Source: Zancudomyces culisetae
Taxonomy: Eukaryota > Kickxellomycota > Harpellomycetes > Harpellales > Legeriomycetaceae
Assembly (NCBI GenBank): GCA_001969505.1
Contig: LSSK01001183.1
Coordinates: 1 to 10,696, forward strand
DNA length: 10,696 nt
Reading direction: 5' to 3'
The translations under genes were made by a program, and so were the position numbers. Below are positions 1-9,700 of this stretch, piece after piece. The stretch's first letter is position 1. Each line of letters opens with the position of its first letter. Below the pieces are notes generated by a model that was not told where the DNA came from, made no database searches, and saw nothing but the letters and a program-made list of their open reading frames with translations.

Positions 1-1
1 A

Positions 2-82
2 TTGAGTATACTCACCAGTATCAAAGCTAGACAAAAAGACGATATACATAGCTCAGCTCAGGCTGGTCTAGTAGCAGGTTAG
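2..82 (+). CDS. Possible 3' end of an upstream gene (partial, unidentified)
   Basis: An open frame enters from the left edge and reads 26 codons to a TAG at 80-82; the peptide ends in KDDIHSSAQAGLVAG. The stretch is about 41% GC, while the next 160 bases fall to 20-27%, which is what the end of a coding region would look like. The motif Arg-x-Lys-Asp-Asp followed by small residues and AGLVAG loosely recalls the Tim17/Tim22/Tim23 translocase family (resemblance only, from memory). If so the protein should continue, and GTTAGT at 77-82 could then be a splice donor rather than a stop. No coding-like continuation is visible downstream. Too little is present for a firm call. Confidence 0.25.
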   Translation: MSILTSIKARQKDDIHSSAQAGLVAG

Positions 83-233
83 TTGAGCAAGTTTCAAAGA
101 TATCATATAATGGGTCTTATTTAGTAGCTTAGATGTGTAGCAATAGTCGGATAATTGAATTTGGAAATTTATACTTTTTTTATATCATTTTTACATGTCT
201 AATTTATTAGGTGTATTATAAAAGTAATATGCG

Positions 234-239
234 AATAAA
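234..239 (+). terminator. AATAAA, possible polyadenylation signal
   Basis: AATAAA lies about 150 bases after the TAG at 80-82 and could serve the putative upstream gene. In DNA this AT-rich the hexamer is expected by chance, and another occurs at 831-836. Confidence 0.15.
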
Positions 240-1480
240 GTTGTTAACTTACTACTCAGTCAGATTTTTATGGTTTATTGCAAATTTGCGTGCTAATGAA
301 CTAAGGTTAGTTGATAACATGAAATTCAATCCACTTTGCCTGGTTAATGTTGATATGTAATAATACTTTTGGGATAATTTGCTTGATTTCGATATAAGTT
401 TAGAAAAGGCAAATTTAATGTTATTTGATTCCAAAAAATCTAACTTGTTCACTTTTGATCTTTGTTAACTTTTGTGTACCATTTAAAACAACTGAGAGTA
501 TTCTACACATTCAAAGTAAAATTTAAACTCTATTAGCGCAAACGTCACAAAGCAGCTTCAGTTTACGCTTTTGTAGTCGATTTAACGTGTGGTTTCAAAA
601 TTTACAATTTTGTGAAGGTTTTAATAGTGTCTAATCTTGTTCACTTTATTTTAATTTGTTTCCTGTTATAATCATTTAACTAGTATTCTACAATTTGGTA
701 ATTAAAATGTTATAGTTTTTCAGTGGAAAAGAAGATTTGTTTTGGTCAAAGTACCAGATTCATGGGTTTATCGTGTATTTATCTTACCTTAAATTATACA
801 TTGTATCTGCGTTTAATCAATTAATGTTTTAATAAATCCAATTAATGCTATTAAGAAACTATAATAGTAGAGGTTTTAAAAAAAGTTGGGGGTAGGTTTA
901 AATAAAACTAGTTTCTTCGAGATAAAGCATTAATGTATATACGAATTTCCAGGCCTTCTAAAGAGGTAGAGCTCGATTCTTAATTTGTAACTGAGATACT
1001 TTTCATTGAATACCACAATTTTCCGTTAGTATTATAATATTAAAAAATGTAGAAAATTACCTGATAACGTTAAAACAATTAACCTAACTAAAGCTGAGTT
1101 GAGGGAAAAGTTGGTATTGAAAAATATTTATATTTAAAATTTCGGAAATAGTAAGAAGTGAATAATTCGATGAACGAATCTCTTTTGTGAGAACGATAAA
1201 AAAAGATTGATAGTGTATTAAGAGCTTCAGAATTATATTTTATTGGTATCATTGCTACTTTATAAATCCTAAAATGTCATCAATGTCATGTTATTGATCG
1301 TTTAGGCTTAGATATAACCTAACAGGTGTAGTTCAGGAGGGTTAATAGGAATTTTTAAACCAAGAAGCGAAAAGTTATCAGTTTTGGTATTCTGCACTTT
1401 TGATCAAGCAATTACGTGTTTGAAATATTCCGCAACTTACAAAAAACTATAAAAGTGAAATTAACTGAAATCGCTCAGAT

Positions 1481-1607
1481 TTACAAATTTGTAATTAGAA
1501 AATTTTTTTTTATATAAATTATCTATATGGTAAAAATAAATAAACAACTTTTAAAAAGAAATAAAGAGAATAAATGATTTCGCGAAATAAAGAACGATTT
1601 CAAATCG
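1481..1607 (+). promoter_or_regulatory. Candidate TRA1 proximal promoter elements
   Basis: TATATAAA lies at 1511-1518, about 275 bases before the start codon, after a T-run that could act as a nucleosome-excluding tract. Three perfect palindromes surround it: TTACAAATTTGTAA at 1481-1494, ATTTCGCGAAAT at 1577-1588 and CGATTTCAAATCG at 1595-1607 (odd centre). CGCGAAA is the core of the yeast SCB cell-cycle box bound by Swi4 and is close to E2F-type sites; here it reads on both strands. The regulatory role is inferred and no transcription start can be read from sequence alone. Confidence 0.3.
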
Positions 1608-1792
1608 AGAATGAAATTTTTTTTATAACCGAAAATTAAAATAGTGTACACAAACAAAAAACAAACAATAAAATAATCACTAGATTATTAGATAAATTTG
1701 TAGAATAAAATATATACAAACACGAGTAAAGTATATCGGGGACAAGAGGAGAATCTAAAAACAACAGTTGGGTAAAAGAAAAAAAGTTGTAA

Positions 1793-4700
1793 ATGAGTTC
1801 CGGAATATACACGAATTTTGATGTGTTTGCGACTAGATTGTCAGATGACAATTTAGGTAAGTTTAGAATAAATGATAAATAATCTAGAGATGAGTAAAAA
1901 CAAAAACTAAAAACTTGAGGGTTGGGAGTGATGGGGGCGGGGGGGGGCGAGGGAGAGAAAGAGAAAGAGAAATGACCACGGGAATTAACATGGAAATACA
2001 AAATAAAATAGATGTGGAGCTGAAATGCACAATCGCCAACGAGCTTTGTGACTCGCTGGAGATGCTGCAGGCACAGGATGCCAATAGATTTAACACCGTG
2101 TTATGGCCAGTCATTCGGGACATATTACTAAAAGGAACACCGCCGGTATTCCAAAGCGAACTATTTGAGCAGGTAAGGGATAGAAATAGGAATAAGAATT
2201 ATAATAATTTAAAAATGAAAAATTATAAGGAAATGATGAATGGTGAAAAAAATAGAAATTACGAAACAAGATGCTAGAGATTATACAGAGAATAACGAAT
2301 GGAGAGGTAATAAAGCAGCTGCCGACAGATGTAGGCAGTACGTTGCTTACGGTGGTGAGGACAGATAATGAGGAGAATGTAACAATAGCACTAAAAACGT
2401 TGTATGAGCTGACACGGGTTCATCGAGCAACGATGGAGAATTTTGCAAAGTCGTTTCTAGAATTTGCATTGGATATGTATGAGCATTCAGGTGATATCTT
2501 GAGAGAAACAGAGGAAAATAGTGAGGTGATGCAGGTAGGCAGTGCGGCGACGATGCTGACGCCGGGGCCAAATGCGCAGATGATGACACCGTCAGCGGCG
2601 TCACCAGGGGTAGAGCAGACGGAACAGCAGCGAAAAGTATTACAAAGAGGAAGCAGGTCGTTCAAGGTGATGGCGGAAATACCGATAATGATAGTATCAG
2701 TGCTGCAAGGGAATCGTAAGCTTGCACCAGAGTTTGTGATGAGGTTGTTGCCACATGTAGTAAATATGTTGGAGCAGGATTTTAAGGTAGCGGGACAGAG
2801 GAATAAGGAGAAAATAAACGACATGTTTAATGCGAAGAACAAGACACTGTCATTTCTGGCGTATTTTGTGCGTAGCTTTGTACCACTGTTGGCGGCATAC
2901 GAGGGGAGAATAGCGGCGGCGTTTATAAATATACTGCGAAAGTGTCCAGCCGAAGCGGTGAATACTAGGAAGGAGCTTTTGGTGGCGGGAAGACATATAG
3001 TGAGCAGTGAGATTAGACGAGCGTTTATTCCACATACAGAGGAGATGTTGGACAATGGGTTGCTGCTTGGAGAGGGGTTGACGAGTGTAGAGGTGTTGCG
3101 GCCATATGGAATCAGTATGGTGTCGGATTATGTACATCAAGTGAAGGCGAGATTGGATGAGAGGCAGATGGGAGCGGCGGTGGAGTTTTACTTTAGTACG
3201 ATAATCAATACGCGATTGAGTGGACATATAAGAGCGCTTAGTGGAAAGATAATGCATAGCATTATAGAGAGTATAGCGAATTTCAAGGATAAAAGAATAG
3301 CAAAGCAGTTACAGCTAAAGATACTGTATGGATACACAACGGCAATTGAACAAGTAGGGCGAAGAGTAAAGTCAGAAAGAGAGGAGGAAAAAGAAAAAGA
3401 AAAGGTACAGGCAGAGAGAATCAAACTGAGTGTAGGGACAGAGGCAGTTGATTGGGAAAAGGATAGTAAAATGATGATAAAGAGTATACTTCCAGGATGT
3501 AGTTCAGTGGTAACAGCGATGGAGTTGTGTGGACATAGAGTGGGAGCAGGAATGGGGGTTGGAGTAGGAGGAGATGAAGATAAGGCAGGAGTAGGAGTAG
3601 GAGTAGGAGTAGGAGAAGGAGGAATAGGGGTTGGAACGAGTATGGAGATAGCAATGATAAACAAAATAATGATATGGGGATTAGAAGCGTGGAAAGTGCA
3701 TTTAAGCAAAGGAGAAAGTAAACAGAAAGAAGAAATAGGAAAAGAGAAAGAGAGGGAGAGAGAGGTAGAGATAGAGCGATGGGGAGAGTATAGAAGTGGA
3801 GTGGACAAGGCGAGTAGCGAGGAGGAGAAAGAGGGTATGGAGATGCTAGTAAAAGTGTTTGTGGGATTGGATGTACGAGTGTTCCAGGAGGTAATGGGAA
3901 ACCAGATCAAGCGGGTGTTTGAAATGGTGGTGGAAGAGCCAAGATTAATGAGATTTTTTGAGATGATATTGGGAAATGGAGGAACGTCGGCAGCAATGAG
4001 TTCGATATTGCTAGGGTTTTTGGTGGGGAGGATAGAGGAGTTGGGGCGGTTTGGAGAGGCGTCGAATGTGGGATTGCAGGTGTACGAGATGGTGTTTATG
4101 GTGTTGACGCTTTATCCCGAGACAAATGAGGTGGAAATTCAGCCGTATATACAGCGGATTATTAATTATACGATTCAACAGGCAATGGAGGCGGCCAACC
4201 CAGAGTATTATTTTTTGCTTCTCCGGACATTGTTTAAGAGTATAGGCGGCGGGAAGTATGAGAGTTTGTATAAAGAAGTGGTTCCGAATCTGCAGCAGCT
4301 GTTGGAGTTGCTGAATGCGGAGATGCGGAGGGCGCTTCCACATTCACGATTTCAAGAGTTGATAGTGGAGATTAGTTTGACAGTTCCGGTACGGCTGAGT
4401 GTGTTGTTGCCACATTTGTCGCAGCTGATGCAGCCATTGGTGTTATCGTTGAAATCCGAGACCGAGTTGGTGAATCAAGGGTTGAGAACGTTTGAGTTGT
4501 GTATAGATAATCTTACAAAGGAGTTTTTGGATCCGATAATGCAGCCATATATGGAAGAGTTGTTGACGAGTTTTTGGAAGTTATTGGAGCCAAAAACAAC
4601 AACAGGTCAACAAAAACGAGATGAAGAAAGTCGAATGGGAAGAGCCAAGATAGCAGCACGAATATTGGGGAAATTGGGAAAACGGAATCGAGGAATGTTG

Positions 4701-6758
4701 GTGACAGGACAACAGTTGGAGATGCGAAAGGAGAGCGAAACATTTGAGATTGAACTTTGTGGGTTGGAAAAGAAAAAGGGCAAAATACAAATTCCGATTA
4801 CAAAGGTGTTGAGGTATATAGAAGAGAGATTGAAACCTATTGGAGGAGAATTACGATGGGAATTGATGGATAAGAGACAAGTGGTTGATAGATACTTTGG
4901 GTTTTTACAACAAGTGATTGAACGTAATGATATCAAAGAGAATATTGATAGTACAAAAGTAGAGATGGAGATAGAGATGGAGAAAAAGAAGAACAAGAAG
5001 AAGAGGTCGGAGGAAAAAGTGGAAAGGGATACTCAACAATTGATGATACGAGTAATGATATTGATATATAAATATATTGAAAAAGACGAGGAGAAAAAGG
5101 AGTATATCAAGCAAAAAATTAGTAGAAGAAATGGGGGAGAAATGATGTTGGAGGAAATAACAGAAGCAATGGTTAATAGTAATGTAGAGATCCGAAAGGT
5201 AGGGCAAGAGATGATGAGATGGGCGATAGGAGCAGGAGCAGGAGGAGGAGGAGGAGGAGGAGCAGTAGGAGTGGTAGGTAATGGGACAGAAAGAGTGGTG
5301 GAGTATTTGAGTATAAAGTGTTATAGTGAAGATAGTTTGACGAGGCAATATGGATGCATGTCGATAATGTATGTATTGGAGCAATTCGAGTTGAATAGTA
5401 AATATATCGAGAGCAATATCAACAAGATATTTAAATCGTTGTTGTTTGGACTGAAGGATTATAAAGAAGCGAAAAGGAGTATTAGTAAACTGATAGAAAT
5501 AGGAATAAGTAAAGGAATAATAGGAGTAGTAATAAAAAAAGAGGAGGAAGGAAAAGATAAAGAAAAGGAAAAAGAGAAAGAAAAAGAAAAGCAGGAAAAA
5601 GTAGCGAATCAAGTATTGATGGGAATGTTGGCAATATTTAGTAAAGAGTTGGCGAGTCCAAACCGAAATGTGCGACAGGCAATCAAAAGCAGTTTGGAGC
5701 AAATAGGAAAAGGATTAGGAGTTACAGAAGCAGAAATGATGAAGCCGATGAAAGAGCGGCTATTGGTGCCGATATTTGGAAAGCCACTGCGGGCACTGCC
5801 GCATGGAATGATGATAGGATACGTGGATGCGTTGACGTATAGTCTGGAGCTGAAGCCAGATTTTGTGGAGATTAGCGGGGAGTTTATGCGGTTGTTGACA
5901 GAGGTGTTGGCGATAGCAGATGCGGAAGATGGGGCGTTGGTGACGCATCCAGACCAGATCAACACGGCGCAGGCGGCGCTGGTGGAGCTGCGGTGTAGTT
6001 GTATTCGGCTGCTGACGGCAGCGATGTTGCGGACGGAAATGATGGGGGAGTTGCATAATGGGATTCGAGAGCGGGTGATAGCAGTGTTGTTTAAGTTTTT
6101 GTATAACAAGTCGGAGTTGGTAATTGAGGCGGCGAATTTGGGGCTGAAGGCGATTATGGGTAAAATGCACAAGTTGTCAAAGGATTTGTTGCAGGCTGGG
6201 TTGCGGCCATTGTTGCTGAACCTTAGCGACTACACCAAGCTGAATGTTGCGTGTTTGGAAGGACTGTCGCGGCTGTTGCAGCTGCTTACGAATTATTTCA
6301 AGGTAGAGGTAGGAATCAAGTTGTTGGAACATTTGAAATTGTGGGCAACACCGGCCAACCTACAGCGAGCAAGTGTGAAGTTGGCGAGTGGAGAGGCGGA
6401 TATTCAGGTAATGGTGGCGATTCTGAATATATACTATTTATTGCCGACGAATGCGTACACGTTGATTCCAGCGCTGGTTCAGGCGGTTATTATGATGGAG
6501 ACGCAGTTGATGCGGCGGAAGGCTAGTCCATTTAGATTGCCGTTGTTTAGGTTTTTGAATATGCATCCGAGTCAGACGTTGGAATATTTCCTGCAAAATA
6601 ACAAACATTTGATGGATACACGACACGTCGAATTGTTTGTGAGTTTATTGGATGATCCTGTAAATTCAGTTAATATCAGAAGTTTGCTTGTTGAAAACAA
6701 AGTCAATACTAATACTAATACTAATATTAACCCAACCACAACCACAACCACAACCTCA

Positions 6759-6789
<31 letters not shown>

Positions 6790-9700
6790 CAGCAACAACA
6801 CCAGTTCCAGCAACAACATATATAACCAAATTGGTAGAATTATGTTGTTTAATACCCAATGATAATGAGGGTGTCAACAACAGCAACTTGATCAAACTAA
6901 AATACCACGCAACCAAGATATTGTGTAGTTTGGGAGCTCAAGTTATCACAAGTGTTGAAAGAGTAGGCCAAGTGTACGACAAGCTTTTGGGAGAAATTAG
7001 ACAGTTAAACAAGATGACACTAACTCTAAATTCCAAAGAGTCAGCAAGTGTGTTTGACAGAGTAGTAATGGTAGACACAGTGGTGAATCTTTGTTTGCTG
7101 TATTCAGAATTGATATTAGAAAACCCGACATTGAAATACAGTTATCTAGTGGATTTTGTGGCGATAGTTGGGACGACTAGCAGTTTGTATAGTAACAAAT
7201 TAATAGTAGACAAGATTAATATGATTATTGAAAAAGTGATTAATACCAATCCAACAACAACAACAACAATGACAACAACAACAACAAATGTAACAAATGT
7301 AGCTACATCAGCATCAACGAGTTTTAGGTTGTTTATGGCAGTTTCGGAATTGATTCTAGATAAAACAACAGATTCTAAAGGAAAAGAATATGTGTTGGAA
7401 ACGATAGCTACCAAACTATTTACCGACAATGTGGGCAAAAAAGTAGAGATGAAGCGGCTGATTATGATTATGCAGCAGCGGATTTGGGGACCAATAATAG
7501 CGCTGCAGGCCAATTCAGCATCGATGACGGCAGTGAGCAGCAACATTAGCATGGCGATTTTACAATTGACGTACCAGCTGATCAAGACGGTTCCAGGGCT
7601 GATAGTGGAGGTGCGGAAAGAAATCATCAAGTTTGGATGGTCGTACATAAAATGCGAAGATGCACTGGTTAAACATGTGGCGTATGTCATGGTGAGCACG
7701 TTTGTGGCGGCGTTTGCGACTCCTCCAAAGATTGTTTTGCAACTCTATGTCAATTTGCTCAAATCTAATGTGTATGAATGCCGGCATTTGATTCATCAGG
7801 GATTGAATGTTTTGGCTCCTGTTTTGGCTAATCGAATAACTAGTACCAATACAAATACCAATATAAATACCAATATAAATACCAATATAAATACCAATAT
7901 AAATCTTAATAGTGGTAATGTTAGTACTGTCGGAAGTGGTGTTTCTACACCAATATCTATTGCTTCAACACCAAAATCTATTTTAAACACAAACACAAAC
8001 ACAAACACAAACACAAACACAAGTGTCAATGTTAATGTGGTTGTGGATTTTGAAAAGGCAGTATGGGCTAAATGGACACGATTTATAATGTTGGAGCAAC
8101 AAAACTCGACTAGCGGATTCAACATGACAATATATCAATTTGTAGTTAGTAACAGCGAGTTGTTTTATCCATACCGTACGAGATTTGTAGCCAACTTGAT
8201 CAATGTTTTGAAAAGACTGTGTATTAGCCAAACGGCTAATAATGAATCACGGATTTTGGCAATGGATATTATAGAGGTATTATTGAAATGGCAAACGACT
8301 AGTAATAGTGAAGATATTAATAATAGTAATAATAATAATAGTAATAGTAATGTTGGAGGATTGGTGATTAATGATCAAAGAAGAGAAGTAATAGTAGGAT
8401 TATTAATGCGACTATTGTGTGCAGGACATGATTTCCTATCCAAGACAGCAGGACTGTTTGAGCGAGCACAAATGTTATTGAGACAGTGTTTGGACCGACA
8501 ACTTTGGGCGCCGTTGAATATTCGCTTGTCGTTTTTCGAAAAGACAATGCAACTAAATAGTCTGAAAACGCTGAGAAATGTGGTGGGAGAGATGGAGCCC
8601 AGTTGGTTTGTTGAAAACTTTGGAGTGTTGCAGACTATATTTTTGAAGAATATGGAACAGGCAGCGACAGGATTCATGGAAAACACCACTACATCTACAT
8701 CTACATCTACATCTACACCTACATCTGCCACTACTACTACTACTACTGCTACTGCTAACTCCACAATTAGTACTAATAGTAGTAGTAGTAGTAGTAGTGA
8801 GGTGTTGACGGATTTATTACATGTGATTTTGGTCAATACTACATCGATTCATACAGCGTTTTTGAATCAGTTGGTTACAATTATAGTGGATGGAATTTTG
8901 GTAGCTAGTAAATCACGGTTTTTGTTGAATGTGTTGGGAAGAATTTCAGAGTTTCTAGTAGGCGACTTGATATCACCAACAATTCCATTATTGACAAAGT
9001 TGCTGGGAAGACATATTAAAGAACATTTAGCAATACAAAACAATACTGAATCATCAACATCAACATCATCAACAACATCATCATCAACAACAACAACAAC
9101 AACAGCAATTGGTAATAGTAATAAATTGAATGAAGAGTTTTATAATTGTCAACAAACCAAGTTGGATTGGAATTTGGTTACACAAATAGATTCCAAGTTG
9201 GCGGGACAAACAACGTTGATAATGACGAGTATCTATATTCTCAAGACACACTATGATATGTTGGGAGATAGTCGGCGGTTGTTTATCAACAATTTGATTA
9301 ATTTAAATGAAAAAAGCAACAATGTACATATCAGATATGGAATGTTGGTGTTGATGAAGGAGTGGATTGGTAGTGATGCGTCGTTTAGTCCGTCAGTAAA
9401 AGATAAGGCATCTTTGATGATATCAATGTTGGTATCCAACACTAACTCTAATGCCAATTCTAATTCTAATGCTAATTCTAATTCTAATTCTAATTCTAAT
9501 TCTAATGCTAATGCTAATGCTAATGCTAATGCTAATGCTAACATAATTCTGGAAACTCAGTATCTACAGTTGGTAGGAAGTATTTATTCTAGCAGACGAT
9601 TTGAGAGAACAGATTTGAACATGAAGTTGGAACCAGCATTTATGTTGGGCGCACTGCATTGCAATCCTGAAATCCACACAGTATTTCTGCAATTATTGGA

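Larger units (their letters stand above)
83..1792. other. AT-rich intergenic region upstream of TRA1
   Basis: This 1.7-kb stretch is strongly AT-rich, with stops in all frames and no open frame longer than 66 codons. I see no tRNA, rRNA, transposon or tandem repeat. It presumably holds the 3' flank of any upstream gene at its left end and the TRA1 promoter and 5' leader at its right end. Several donor-like sites can be read on the minus strand, such as AAGGTAAGAT in the reverse complement of about 779-788. No exon-like coding accompanies them, so a minus-strand spliced noncoding transcript cannot be excluded but is unsupported. Confidence 0.6.

Noticed and set aside
50-101. tRNA-like A-box (TAGCTCAGCTCAGG)
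   Set aside because: No matching B-box, anticodon arm or acceptor stem can be drawn, and the D-arm loop would be far too long.
252-452. 66-codon open frame on the minus strand
   Set aside because: It lies in strongly AT-rich noncoding DNA, its composition is what AT-rich random sequence gives, and it has no recognisable motif.
1300-1360. U2 snRNA-like words (GGCTTAGAT, GTGTAGT, ATTTTTA)
   Set aside because: The spacing and the pairing regions of U2 are absent, and short words of this kind occur by chance.
1972-1974. ATG 1972 as the main start codon
   Set aside because: The exon 1 peptide FATRLSDDNL is conserved in the family and joins precisely to DVELKC by splicing out 1857-2011, so 1972 is intronic in the main form.
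2256-2270. Acceptor at 2269-2270 for intron 2
   Set aside because: It would keep the frame but remove KLRNK, a conserved motif that is restored by using the TAG acceptor ending at 2255.
2532-2545. CAG|GTAGGC as a third intron donor
   Set aside because: The frame reads through into a plausible linker and then the conserved SFKVMAEIPIM block, and no intron is needed.
2420-3910. Long minus-strand open frames of 135-240 codons
   Set aside because: They are antisense to conserved TRA1 exon 3 sequence. Their Ser/Pro/Leu-rich composition is the complement of GAG, GGA and AGA codons.
4905-6172. Minus-strand open frames of 136-265 codons
   Set aside because: They overlap highly conserved HEAT blocks on the plus strand, and the Phe/Leu/Ser runs come from reading Lys/Glu and Gly repeats backwards.
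3588-9539. Tandem repeats as a CRISPR array or transposon
   Set aside because: Units are 3-12 bases, have no spacers, preserve the reading frame and encode low-complexity peptide inside one gene.
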